A DNA stretch of 64,000 nucleotides from Acanthornis magna (GCA_036785705.1 JAWUZG010000135.1:806001-870000), one strand, 5' to 3'. Counted from the first letter of the stretch, positions 49,506 through 61,584 are shown. The notes: generated by a model from the letters alone, not told the origin. A program made the numbers and translations.

Positions 49506-49657
49506 CTTGCATACTCTAGCTCTTCTTGGAATCATCAATTTTCCAATGAATTCATACTCCACAGACACCTCAGTGAAAAAGAAGTATATCTTGTCGTCTT
49601 CTCCATCTGTGCTGTTTGGATCTGCTCTTACCACATTAGCAAAAACAAAGCTGGGCT
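49506..49657 (-). pseudogene. SEMA4D: SEMA4D-like sema exon (PSFVFANVV...EYEF)
   Basis: The 152-base exon (ATCTCTAG acceptor, GTGGGA donor) reads '[20 protein letters not shown]', '[15 protein letters not shown]' and ends 'PRRARVCK'. Human SEMA4D has 'PSFVFADVIRKSPDSPDGED' and '[15 protein letters not shown]'. The frame is open, and the entry phase completes a Glu codon from the exon at 50515. Confidence 0.92.
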
Positions 49658-50514
49658 CTAGAGATACAAACAGAAGTATTTTCTATTCTGTAGGTGACTA
49701 CTAACTTGATTCCCTCCAAGACCCTCAGAAATTGTCTTTCGCCCAAACTCCAAACTCCACATTGCATTTACCTCCTCTCCAGTCACTGACCTGCCTACAC
49801 ATTTTGCTGTTCACAATATGAAGAGCATTTCCAAACAAAAACCAAACCACCTGAAAACAAACAGAAAAAAAACAAAAACCCCTAAAACCTATGTGATAGC
49901 ACTAAGATACCTGAGAGATACCTATGATGTGACAGCTCATTACCTCATCATTTTTCAGGCCACATTCAAATGTGGTTTTCTAATGGGCCTGCAAAGGCAA
50001 CCCTCCTTTGCCTGCCTCTGTCCAATCCTATCCTTTTTGGACACAATGATCATGATTTTGGTCCTTTTTGGCACAAAGCCTCAAGCCTCTGAGCAACCAC
50101 AAAACTCAGTGAATTTTGAAATTCAGGAACTGAAAGAGCCAAGAACCATGATCAGCTCAATTTGAGAACCAATTCAAGAGCAAAACCATTCTATTCCTTC
50201 CTGTATCATAACCAAACTGCATTATTGCAAGGATAAACAAGCAGAAAAGAAATAAACCGTTCATGTCAAGTTGAAGTGTGTCTATTCTGAAGCTGTTTTC
50301 ATCATCAATGCCGATAAAAATCCTGAAATTTCAAAATAAAAGCTCTTGATGGCATGCACGAGGGCACACACGCACAGTGTAGGCCAGCACACCAAAATCC
50401 ATCTCTTTGAGACACCTGACGATTGCTCCTTAGCCAGCTAAGATACATACGCTGTACCCGTGGTGTTGAAGAAGGAAAAGGAACTTGTTTGGGACACTTC
50501 TCATGCCCACTTAC

Positions 50515-50628
50515 CATTAAGCCAAGGTATTGGATACTCTGTTCTCAGAGAGCTTCGACGAGAGTGCTGTGAAATAATAGGTTCACTTCCCAACAAATTG
50601 TTAGAAGTCCCGGAATAAAGCTCCTCAT
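50515..50628 (-). pseudogene. SEMA4D: SEMA4D-like sema exon (LYSGTSNNLLGSEPII)
   Basis: The 114-base exon (GTGTTGAAG acceptor, GTAAGT donor) encodes 'ELYSGTSNNLLGSEPIISQH' and 'LRTEYPIPWLN'. Human SEMA4D reads 'ELYSGTSYNFLGSEPIISRN' and 'LRTEYAIPWLN'. The frame is open. The acceptor has a short pyrimidine tract but a usable AG. Confidence 0.92.
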
Positions 50629-51563
50629 CTTCAACACAAAACCAAAAGAATTGAACTTATGGACTAGATACCAAAAAGGGTACATAAATATTTGGTGAGT
50701 CTATGTATGTTTAAACTTCCCACAAGAAAAAATAAACATGGATTCCCTCTGAATTGCCCTAGACATGTCTTTTATGTTTACATTTCTGCCGATCACTCTC
50801 AAGCCTAACACTTCCACACTTGGGTTTATTATTATTATTGCTCTAACACTAGAACTGACAAAAGTCAACGTTGTTTTTGTGGGACTTTAACACTTAACAT
50901 GAAAACCTACCATTTATGTAAACACATGCAGATTTACTTAAATGCATCAGAAGTCTGTAATTATTTTCCTCTCTTTCTATGCCACCATTATTCAAACTTG
51001 ACTTGTACAAATTTAGGCACAATGCAGGGAGCATGTTTGTTTCTTTTTCTTATTTCCCATTTCATGCTAAGTTGAGCTTCTCTCTTATGACCGTGAGACA
51101 CTCAGGTAAAGCCACAAATTCTGCCTTCCCCAATCAAGATTCAGCGGCGAGTTTCCATGCAGTAAGTACACATGCAATAAATACCTCGCTTCCCTATTCT
51201 GTCGCATGCCTTCAGGACAGATAACAATACTACTTGTTATATTTACTGAAATCACAGTAATTGATACTACAAGGGCACTCTAAGCACATTTAGACTCTCT
51301 GAATTAAATATCTTTAACACCAGGAAATACAGTTTGAAAATTAGTATTTTAGAAGTTGCTTCCAAAACAACCTAGAGTTTGAAGTTCTCCTTTTAAGAAA
51401 GATGCTAAGGTTGACTATGTAAGTATTTTAATGTCTATACTTTAAAATAAAGACAAAAAATACAGATGCAAGCTACCATTTTGATAATGACAGACTGGAT
51501 GGTGACAGTGGAAAAGATAAAACATTTTCGAAACATAAGAAGGAATGCAAAGTCTGAACTTAC

Positions 51564-51657
51564 CAACCATAACAGACGTGTAGCTGTGAGCAGGATCAAA
51601 TGGACATCTGCCCCTACCATCTTCATTTTTACCTCCAAGTCCAAATGAAATTAAATT
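51564..51657 (-). pseudogene. SEMA4D: SEMA4D-like sema exon (GRCPFDPAHSYTSVMV)
   Basis: The 94-base exon (TTTTCAACAG acceptor, GTAAGT donor) encodes 'GGKNEDGRGRCPFDPAHSYT' then 'SVMV'. The R-C-P-F/Y-D-P signature is conserved in the sema domain of all vertebrate semaphorins. The human SEMA4D stretch is 'LGKNEDGKGRCPFDPAHSYT'. The frame is open and both phases fit. Confidence 0.93.
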
Positions 51658-52778
51658 CTGTTGAAAACCACAATACAGCTATTAGCACTTTTTTCTTTCA
51701 GCAACTCAACTTGTGCAAAGTTAACTGAACACTAAACACTAAATAATGAGCTATATCATCAACTTCCAGCATCAAAGGCATTTTGTGTCAAATTATGAAA
51801 GACATATGTGCTTTCAGAAAATCTTATTTTCTCCCACATAGAAGAAATGTGATCCTATAATTTGTGAGGGTGGAAGGAGAAAAGAGCAAAAGATGAAAAG
51901 TTAAATCCAGACAGACCTCAAGAAAGAGCATTCAAAAAAGTCAGACAGCAGGAAAGGCAGAGAAGTTAACTGATACGTAGAAAGAACTGGTAATTATTGA
52001 ATTAGTCTGAAAAAAAATGGAGAGTCTTAGAAATTAAGAAGGCTTTCTGAGGTGGATTTAGCAATTTTTGAGATGATGTTAAATTTGTGAGATAGGCGTA
52101 ATCCAACTAGGCTTTAAAAAGCAACAGAGTACTTTGGCTGCTACTTCATAAATCCCTCAGAAATCAAGAGAATGAGGATCAGCAAGCTGAACTGTAGCCA
52201 CAGTGCTGGGGAAGTAATCAGTTTTACTGTGTAATGAAGACACTGGAAGCTAAAGGCACAAAGAATTACAAGATTTCTCAGTTTTCAAATTGCTGAGAGC
52301 TGCAGTAAGGAAAATGATACAAGAGTCAGCAGTGAGAAAAAAGTTTTAATTTTGGGCCAAGACTTCATTTTGAAGGATTCAACACTACAAATCTTTGGCA
52401 CAGCCAGGAGCAGAGACAAGCAGAGACAGGAATCTGAGAAATTTCAGGGAGATTTGGTTATGGGTGGAAGTTGCAAACAATGTCATTTCAGGTTTAGTAA
52501 CTGGTTTCATGCTAACACACAAAACACAAAGAATTATAAAAGCTAAAAGAAAGTAAATCTGCAGTTAGACAAGATGAATCAATCATTCATTGAGTGGTCT
52601 GAAAAAGGAGCAGTGCAGCTTATTTCCATACTCCACCATTATGGTGGGACAGTGCAATAAATGCTCCTAATCTTACAACCAGCAGTGAAGAGTTTCGGGA
52701 ATGGAGACTAACTCTGTTTACCTGAGCTGCTTTGAAGTTGCAGCTGCTGCTGGGTCAAAACATAGGTACATTTCTTAC

Positions 52779-52877
52779 CAGGTAATCACACGTTGGCCGA
52801 AATGCGTTAGTTCCACACACGTAGAGAAAAGTATCATTCAGCTGTTGCAAGACATGCACGTTATTACGACACTCCGT
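52779..52877 (-). pseudogene. SEMA4D: SEMA4D-like sema exon (LYVCGTNAFRPTC)
   Basis: The 99-base exon ends with a CTG|GTAAGA donor and starts after CTCTGTTACAG. It encodes 'ECRNNVHVLQQLNDTFLYVC' and 'GTNAFRPTCDYL'. The C-G-T-N-A-F-x-P motif is a semaphorin hallmark. Relative to human 'ECLNYIRVLQPL' the early part is diverged. An LTR-like element starts within a few bases upstream of the acceptor, which may have replaced the original branch-point region. Confidence 0.9.
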
Positions 52878-52879
52878 CT

Positions 52880-53190
52880 GTAACAGAGTGGAGTTGCAGT
52901 GTTTTAAAATCTTTCTCTTCTTTCTCATGGAGAATAGAGATAACTTGCATTCTTGTGCTTTCTAATCTCATTGTTTTGGTACTGGACACTTCAGCATTGT
53001 AACCAATCATTATAGGGGGTGGAAAAACTATCGGCCAATAATTATTAGACTATTAATGGATATATAAAGAAGTTCTTGTAAATAAAGTTTCTCTTTTCGC
53101 CATCTTGTGTGCTGCCTGCCTGACTTCCCTGCGAGCTTCCGCGAACCTCCACGAATATCAGAAAATCAGAACAACAACAGAGGATGAGGA
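52880..53190 (+). mobile_element. Probable LTR, plus orientation
   Basis: The stretch has 'ggatatataaagaagttc' (TATA-like), then 'gtaaataaagtttctctttt' (AATAAA), then 'cgccatcttgtgtgctgcct', which is a typical R-U5 start for retroviral LTRs. A TG at about 52879 is a possible 5' end, only bases from the semaphorin acceptor. The 3' end is uncertain; the GC-richer sequence to about 53.4 kb may be leader or host DNA. Confidence 0.5.
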
Positions 53191-53250
53191 AAGGACTAGC
53201 TCTGACAAACCACAGTCTCCACATTCCAACATAAACAAACAATGTGCTGC

Positions 53251-55512
53251 CAGCTCGTCCATCGCCACGACTTGTGCCACATCACAGCGGCGAGCCCGCG
53301 TGACACACACGTGACGTTGGGACACCATCTCCCCACAGTCTCCAGGAACTCTAATCAGTCCTGCAGCAGCTGTTTCCTCCAGCCAGGAGTGGGCAGCTGC
53401 CACATTACCCTAGCAGGGTACCATGCTCAGCAGGGTCCATCCCCTGTTTGATGGAAGGACAAGCTCCAAACACACATCCAATCCATGGGAACAACGAGCT
53501 AAATGTGAAGGGACTTTTGGACTTTGTCAGCCCTTGTACACCTCGATGAAACAGCGACAGCCAAGGTTGTTTCCTAAGTGCAAAACCTCTGATACCCTTA
53601 AATTAGCTACAAAGCTTTGTCACTTATAGCCATCCTTTTTTCTTTTTTCCCAGTCCTTGATATCATCCAAGGAAGCTCCTTAATATCTTTTGCTCTAAAA
53701 TAGAACAAGGAGTTTGAGCAAAACCCTTAATAAAGGATACAATAAAAATTCAGAATAATTATGAAGTCAAACAACTCCAAACACCCACTTAAAAAGAGTG
53801 AAAAAACCCAGAATCAACAACAGCCCTTAATTCTTGCTGGTACACTGCCAGATCCCAACACTGAACTGTTGTTCCACAGACTTCTTAAGCAAGTTTAAGC
53901 TCTGGCCTTACTGTTCCTTCTCATGAGACAAACTAGGTATTTCTGTGACTGTATGGGAGAAAACTGCAGGGGGGGAAGAGAGTAAAACCAGTTTTCTGCC
54001 AGACCAGGCCCTTGAACAGCTTCATGAATGCTTTCTGCTGGCATTATACAGCACAGTGCTGATGGGTGGGGGAGAGAACTGTAAGTGAGAAGTGTAAGAA
54101 ATAGGAGTAGTGGCTTAATACCTTGACTCTTTTGAAACTATTGCGCTGTGCAAAACATCATGGCTACAACATAAACTTGACTCCTAGAAGGTCAGAAGTA
54201 CAGTGAGGAAAAAGCATGGCTGGCAGTAAGTGTCAGTTGCTAAACTGGGAGCAGGAAAAAATAAAAGAAAATTAATTCAGAGCTCTGTCAATAGATGTAT
54301 TAATGGGATCTGCAGTATACCCCAATAATTTCTGAGAGAACTTGTGGAGATTCACAGACAGTCTGCTAAACATATGCACATACATAGAAGAGAAAATCGT
54401 ATCTCATATTCATCACAGCTGTATGTGAGTATTACTAGTAGCAACCCCAACTGAACTGGAAAACAAAAATAATATTCTCTGATCCCATCCTGAAGAGATA
54501 GACAAGGAGGAAACAGACTTTAAATGGCTGCCACACCTCACGTACCAATAATGTCCTGATGGTCACCAGTGCACAGTCAAGGAAAAGAAGTCACTAGTCA
54601 GAGGGAGAGAGCCACTTCCACCCTGATGAAGCATACGAATGCAGGGTAACTATCAGGCCTGCATGCAGCATTTGGGGTTTTTTAACAGTGTGAACCAAAG
54701 AAGCTGCAAGTTCAAGCATCACATCCCTCAAGTGCAGAGTAGGTCTGCTTTTTGTATTCATAGCACTTGCAGACTTCTACTTTCAAACCTGTGCTAAAGG
54801 CCTGACCATCAGTCTTGCCCAGCAAATCCCTGCTTTACTGCATGAGTGGTATTACACAAATACACTAAATGAAGTAGTATTACAAAACAGAAAGGTACAT
54901 CCACATACAACTAGCTCGAGTAAATCATCTCCACAGAGAGGCAAAAGGAGCAGGCCAGCTCCTGGCAGTCATGCGGAGTCGGTGGTTCCCACAAACACCA
55001 CGGGACTCTGCCGAGCTGGCAGGTCTGGCTGCTCTCTGAGTCACACCCGCCAAGCAACACAACACACGGATCTACACTTAGTGAAAAAATACACTGGCCT
55101 AATAAAAAGCCCCTATGCTCTAAAGCAAAGCATTTCAAATTAATCATTCATTCCGTTAAATCAAATGCGTTGACGGAATTATTGCAGTAACAAAACACAA
55201 CAGCTGCTATCAATTACTTCAGTGAAAGCTGTATCTTTTATTGTCTTAATGGAAAACCATGAACGTTAAGCACACATCATGGTGTGTTCATGTTTTCGAA
55301 CATTCAAATAATATTCAACAACAAAAAATTAAGAACTAAGAATTTTTAAAAAAAGACTAAGCATTGTTTCTAACGCTCAAGTTAATAAAAAAAATTTAAG
55401 TGATTATCTTGACATTTTAATTTCAAACAGTTGGACAATTTCTTCTTTTAACGTCACTCCTCTTGAAGTAAAATGTGCAAGATCTTTCTCAACTTTCAAT
55501 AAAAGTACATAC
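53251..55512. other. Semaphorin-like intron, nothing further recognised
   Basis: I looked for further sema exons and LTR pieces and found none with matching content. The frames here are short. The two flanking sema exons join in phase without an extra exon, so none is required. Confidence 0.55.
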
Positions 55513-55575
55513 CTGTTCTGATTTGCCCTTGAGTACACATTGAGTCCTTTTATCTTCTGTGACCTTCCAGTGTAA
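55513..55575 (-). pseudogene. SEMA4D: SEMA4D-like 63-bp sema exon
   Basis: Between CTTAG and GTATGT lies a 21-codon exon reading 'LHWKVTEDKRTQCVLKGKSE' plus Gln. The human counterpart is 'VYWKVSEDKKAKCAEKGKSK' plus Gln. The size and the phase 0/0 boundaries match a short exon typical of class-4 semaphorins. The Val-Tyr to Leu-His change at its start is unusual. Confidence 0.88.
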
Positions 55576-56308
55576 CTAAGTGAAAAAACATGCAACAAAA
55601 AGCACATTGAAAGTACTTGAATTCAATGCAAGGTCTGAAAATCTTGCAGTGACCCACATAAGAAAAGGCAATCCTAATACTATCTAGAGCAAATGCAAGA
55701 CATTTTGCAGGCAGCATTTCAAGGTTCAAAGCCATTTTTTCCCAAGGAGGTGACATTTTGAAATCCATGTGCCTTAAGCAGAACTGAACTACCGTCTTTT
55801 GGGTTCATAATGACAATTCCCCACAAATTGCTAACCAACTTTTCATTACCATATGCCTTAGGGAAATGAAACTGCAATTGGTTTAAGTATTTTTGCAATT
55901 TGAAGTACTTCCTAAGACTTGAATAAAAAACACTTGGGGGAGAGGAATCCAAGAAAACTTACTGGACCAATTTTCATTATACTGAGTACAACTTCACAGC
56001 TACGTTTTATATGCTGGTGAAAGTGCCCACCACCACCCATGAAAATTCAGATTAACAGAAGACAGCCCACTCCTGACAGTAAGAAAACACCCAAGGAGAC
56101 CTCTAATGACTTGTTTATATCTAAGCTCTCCCTTCTTCCTCTCTTTTACTCTGTAAAACCTTCCAGAAATAGTATTGGAGTAGCCCATACAGAGTAATTT
56201 CTCTTTCAGATACCTATTTGCCTAAAATGCAATGCTACTGATATCAGGAAATTAAGTCAAATTTGGAGTATGATTTTTACATGGAGGATAATGTATTAAA
56301 AGGCATAC

Positions 56309-56454
56309 CTCGTGCTGCTTCTCAGCAATATTCACTGCATTTAAGGCAAAGATCACTTCCCTGGCCCCTACAAATAGAACATTTTTGTCTTCACTTAACA
56401 GCAAGACTGAATAGTTTGACACTTTTGATTCCTTAAAATGTATTAGCTGGATCT
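56309..56454 (-). pseudogene. SEMA4D: SEMA4D-like first sema-domain exon seen
   Basis: The 146-base exon (TTTTGACAG acceptor, GTATGC donor) encodes 'IQLIHFKESKVSNYSVLLLS', 'EDKNVLFVGAREVIFALNAV' and 'EKQHE'. Human SEMA4D has 'NYSALLLSEDKDTLYIGARE' and 'ISEKQHE'. It needs one base from a 5' exon that would carry the signal peptide. I see no such exon up to 58.4 kb, where a provirus begins, so the 5' end lies beyond it or is lost. Confidence 0.92.
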
Positions 56455-58470
56455 CTGTCAAAATGAAAAAAAATAGCACCTCATGAAAAAACACAATCAC
56501 TTAGGGCCAAGCTTATGAATCATTTTTTCTAAGTTTTCCAACAGCTGTTGGATAATCTGAAAACAACAAAGGTTAGTTCAGACAACCTGTGTAAAAGACA
56601 AGGGACCCCTCAGAAGCTTGATTCAGCAGAAACAGCAGCTTCCATCAGCAACATCAAAATCCCTTGTCCCCACTTTCTCATTCCATTTCAAATGATCAAG
56701 TATTTCCTCTTGTGCTGATCCCTATAACTCACTTCCTTGATTTTTTTTTTTTCTACCTGCTTTTTCTAAACTTCCATTTTTCACATCCACTGTCAGGACA
56801 TTCCTCACCTTTTCCTTTCCATAGACCAATCCATGGAAAATCAGGTCAGTCACCACATCCCTTGCACCTGCCCTGAACAAATCTTACAAAATATCCTGCA
56901 CCTTAACACAACTCTTCAGCATATTGTCATAACAGAAGACACAGAAGCAAATAAGACACCATTTGCAGCTGATTGTAAAGTGACAACCAGAGAAGAAATG
57001 CACACAAAATAAGAGCATGAGGGAAAAAATCAATATGAAAAGAAATAAGATGAGAAGAAGAGGAGACATGAGAGAAAAGGCAGTGGAATGAGGAAGCACG
57101 CAGAATGGACCAGAATGGCTTGGAGAAAGGTGACACCAACTGACTAATGTGAAAGAGTAATTTTTCTGAATGTACAACCATAATGTAAAAACGACTGAAA
57201 GCTTGGGAGACCACATTTTGTACAGGAAAGCACAAGATTAATTAAGCATGGCTTTTTAAGATACAGATGAAAACAGTGTACTAATACTTCCAATTCTATC
57301 ATGAATAATTGCACATTTTCAACTATAATACTCCAGAAACATTAATTTTAAACTAGAGGCTCCAGCACGTAATTTTGAAATCTTTTACCTTGCAGGAAAA
57401 TTTTCCCCAAATGGATGAACGGGTTCATCCCTGAACTAAATTCCCTCTCCTATTCAAAGTAGGTTTCCAACACTTAAATGCAACAATCCTTAGCACACAG
57501 AGAGAGAAACAGCAGGAATGAAAATGAACTCCATTTCTTTTAACTAATTTGGAGATGAGTCTGCAGCACCTTGCTATACCATTAAATAGCAATGTGCCAA
57601 ATTTTAACTACAGGATTGAAGCATCAAGGAGTCTAAGAAGGAACTACAAGTCTCACTTAGGCCACCCTTTCTGAAAGGCTGCATGAGCAAGTCACTAATT
57701 GCTATACCAATATACATGAAAAACACTTCCTACAGTCACGTCATCATTTTCTTTTTCCTACTACATTCTTAATCTCCATCTATCTTTTCCTACAGAATGA
57801 CTGCTCAGAATTTAATGTCCTTATTTAAGATCGCTTCATCATATGGCAATGTACTTGTCAGGGTTTGTTCAGTTACTGCACACTTGGGTAAGTAATCAAT
57901 TGCTGCTTACTAATATTAAAGAAGGACCCAAAGAAAAAAATCTCTTAAAACTTAAAGGATCCATGCCACATGGGGCGTGGGGGTGGGGGGGAGGAGAAAG
58001 TAAGAAAGAAAATGCATATCTTCACAAACACAGGAAATAACTACTCTATAATCCTTGCTCTGGAGTTCTTTCCAGTCCCAGGCTAAATTAGTAAACCAAA
58101 AACTAAAGGATCCTCTGATTTCTACTACTTCTCTTTGCATCACACTTGCAGACTCCTGGTTATTGTCTTGGGAGATTATGAATATGTGCTGCAATTTCAA
58201 ATACAGGAAAAGCACTGTTTTGTCAAAGACTTTCATATCTAGGCACCATGAAATGCTGTTGGAAGAGGGCCAAATGCTTCTTTTCCCTTCACCTGGTGAT
58301 TCATCTAGTGCTCAGGATGGCTTGGTGTCAAAATTGATTATTAGGTGGAGAGGTGCATTTTGCTCATGTGTTCAGACTCCAGGTAAAAATAATTAGTTTA
58401 AAACAAAATACACCTATTGGGATTTTCTCTCGAAGCAAGTTTCACCTGCAATATCCTTCAGCTGAGAAAC
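56455..58470. other. Semaphorin-like 5' intron, no exon recognised
   Basis: AT-rich sequence with a G-rich run at about 57.97-57.99 kb. No signal-peptide exon and no promoter-like CpG cluster are present. The left edge of the ERV pol relic is near 58.47 kb; its LTR and gag are not here. Confidence 0.5.
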
Positions 58471-58474
58471 CTAA

Positions 58475-61027
58475 ATTGATGATCTTTTCTTATCAGGGGA
58501 AGTTGAAACAGAAGTTAGAGAGACTACTATCAAACTTTTAAACTTTCTTGGGGAAAAAGGATTAAGAGTATCAAAAGGAAAATTACAATTTGTGGAATCA
58601 GAAGTAAAGTATCTCAGTCATTTAATAAGTAAAGGAAGCTAAAAACTAAATCCTGAGTGGATTGCGGGGATTTTATCTCTCCCCCCTCCTTCTTCAAAGA
58701 AGGAAGTTAGAAGGCTGCTTGGATTATTGGGATATTGTAGACTGTGGATTGAAGGGTATACACAGGCAGTAAAATTCTTGTACGAAAAATTGACAGAGGG
58801 GGACAATATAAAATGGACTAAAGATGATATTAAATTAGAAGAACTAAAGATTAAGCTAGCCTCAGTACCTGCTTTGGGTTTACCCTCATTAGAAGAACCT
58901 TTTCATCTGTATGTGAATGCAGAAAGTGGAGTAGCCCATGGAGTCTTAGTTCAGGAATGGGGAGGAGTGAAAAGGCCAACAGCTTATTTATCTAAAATGC
59001 TAGATCCAGTAAGCCATGGCTGGCCAGTGCGTGTACAAGCTATAGCAGCTACTGCCATTCGAGTAGAAGAGAGTCGTAAACTTACTTTTGGAAGCAAGTT
59101 AATTGTGCATAGTCCTCATGCAGTCAGGAGCGTGTTAAATCAGAAAGCTGAAAAATGGTTAACCGATTGCAGAATGTTAAAATATGAAGCAATTCTAATA
59201 GACAGTGATGACTTGACATTAGAAGTAGACAAAAGTTTAAACCCAGCTCAATTTTTATATGGAGAACCAGAAAGTGATTTAATACATAACTGTTTAGAAA
59301 TTATACAATATCAAACTAAGGTTTGGGAAGATCTAGCAGAACAGGCCCTCCCAGAAGGGAGAAAAATATATGTTGATGGTTCATCTAGATGCCTACAAGG
59401 AAAAAGAATGTCAGGATATACTTTAGTAGATGGAGAAAATATGCAGACTATTGAAAAAGGGAAATTGCCTTCACATTGGTCAGCTCAATCTAGTGAATTA
59501 TATGCTCTAAAGAGAGCATTGGAATATCTAGCAAAAGAAAAAGGAACCATATATACTGATTCAAAATATGCCTTTGGAGTAGTACATACTTTTGGGAAAA
59601 TTTGGGAAGAAAGAGGATTACTAAATTCTAAGGGAAAAGGATTAATACATGAAGGACTGATTTTAGAGGTTTTAGAAGCACTAAAGTTGCCAGAAGAAAT
59701 AGCAGTAGTACATGTTAAGGGACACCAAAAGGGAATGACCCCAGAAATAAGAGGGAATAATCCGGCAGACCAAGAAGCTAAAGATGCAGCAGAGAATGGG
59801 ACCGAAAAAATCTTGTTAATTTTGACTCCAGATAAGGAAGAACCGGAAATTCCAAAATTTAGTGAAGCAGAAGAAAAGGAATTAAGTAAGATTGGGGGAA
59901 AGCAAGATCCATCTGGCAAATGGAAACTCCCTGATGGAAGGCAGTTACTTAATAAACCGCTTACTAGAAAAGTATTAGAAGGCTTGCATCAAAAGACTCA
60001 TTGGGGTACTCAGGCTTTGTGTGATCACTTTTTAAGGAATTATGGGTGCATTGGGGTCTTTGGATTAGCAAAGCAAGTAACTGAGAAATGCATAACTTGT
60101 CAAAAAGTAAATAAAAAAGTAATGAGAAAAACAACCCCAGGAGGTCACGAGTTAGCTCTGCAACCATTTCAAAGTATCCAAGTAGATTTTACTGAACTCC
60201 CTCAAGTACAGAAGTGGAAATTTTTATTAGTAATAATAGATCATTTAACTCATTGGGTGGAAGCTGTCCCCACTGTCAGAGCTACAGCTAATGTAGTATG
60301 TAAAACCCTTTTAGAACAAATTATTCCCAGATACGGAATGGTTAATAGAATAGACTCAGATAGAGGAACACATTTTACTTCAAATGTACTACAACAAATA
60401 GTAGTACAGTAGGGAATAAAATGGGAATCACATACCCCATGGCAACCACAGAGTTCGGGCCGGGTAGAAAGAATGAACCAGACTTTAAAAAGAGCTCTAA
60501 CAAAACTGATGATTGAAACACAGATGTCCTGGGTAAAATGTTTACCATTGGCTCTACTGAGAATCTGAACACAACCCAGGTCAGACCCGGGAGTGTCACA
60601 TTATGAGACGATGTTTGGGTTGCCTTTTTTAACCACACAACATGAAACTGCTACTTATGAAGAAGAGGAAATGAGTGTTAGAAAATGTGTCATCACCACT
60701 GCAAAAACACTTGAAAATTTGCGGTTAAAAGGGATAATCCCTCAAACCACTCCCTTAGAATTTAAAATTCATAATATCCAACCAGGGGAATGGGTATTAG
60801 TGAAATCGTGGAGAGAACAATCTTTAACCCCACAGGGGGAAGGTCCTTTTCAGGTACTACTGACAACTGAGGCAGCGATCCGGACCAGGGAAAGAGGATG
60901 GATCCACGCCAGCAGAATTAAAGGACCTGTGGAAGAACCTAAGGAGTGGACTCTAACCTCTAAGCCAGGCGATACCAGGTTGACTCTTAAGAGAGGACTT
61001 GGTGGTAATGAACTGGGAAGACCCAAA
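58475..61027 (+). pseudogene. Class I ERV pol, 5'-truncated, with stops
   Basis: In one frame I see, in order: the end of reverse transcriptase ('IDDLFLSGE', 'LLGLLGYCRLWI'), the connection, RNase H ('IYVDGSS', 'SSELYALKRAL', 'YTDSKYAFGV', 'NPADQEAKDAA', supplying D-E-D-D), the integrase zinc finger ('KTHWGTQALCDHF', 'CITCQ'), core residues in 'QVDFTELP' and 'DSDRGTHF', and the C-terminal 'GPFQVLLTT'. In-frame stops occur at 58472-58474 (directly before I-D-D, where the family has Tyr), 58640-58642, 60410-60412 and 60566-60568. Much of RT, all of protease and gag, and the 5' LTR are missing. RNase H through the integrase second Asp is one long open stretch, so decay is moderate. Confidence 0.92.
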
Positions 61028-61029
61028 TG

Positions 61030-61584
61030 ATCCAAGGGAGGTACCGAGAATCACAAATAATTGGGAAATAAGGTCAAGTTTATATCAGCGGTTTCAAGTA
61101 CCATCTGGACAAGTTTTGAGAAACCTCTGATACCCGCCTTGGGGAGGAATACTTCCACCCCAAACTGGAGGATCAGGACTATTTCGAACAAAGGGTCCTT
61201 ACGTTTTAGCCTTAGCCTGTGATTTATATAAAGAAGAAAATAGACTGTATCCTAATCTCAAGGAGATATTACAACCTTCTTCAATGCCATACCACATACC
61301 TTGTCTGGTTCATCGGACATGCTAGCTGGGTTAAATGTAACTGCATACATTGTGGGAAAAACTGGTATTGTCATTCACAAAAATGGCAAGCTCATTGCAT
61401 GAAGTGTCGAGAGCGAAATTCACTCCCTATCCAGACAGAACTAGGGTTAACTCAAATAATAACTTTGCTCTGTGGGTGGGAATTTCGAGTACCTGTTGAA
61501 TGGGAAGTACCCGAGGAACAATGGGAAACCACAGTTAAAAAGTGTCGAAGGCGATTTGCTTGGAAACTAATAAGGAGGAAGTGA
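61030..61584 (+). other. Cys-rich reading frame between pol and env
   Basis: After the integrase end, one frame reads 'NWEDPNDPREVP' and 'PPWGGILPPQTGGSGLF' with a stop at about 61.13 kb. A neighbouring frame (61219-61584, 121 codons) carries 'WVKCNCIHCGKNWYC', 'HCMKCRERN', 'LCGWEFRVPVEWEVPEE' and a basic end 'CRRRFAWKLIRRK'. The C-x-C-x2-C, C-x-H and H-C-x2-C spacing resembles a metal-binding knuckle. It is not like gag nucleocapsid and not like Env. Position and size recall accessory genes of complex retroviruses, but it may also be an alternative leader of env. Frames differ between its two halves, so this copy is broken. Confidence 0.5.
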
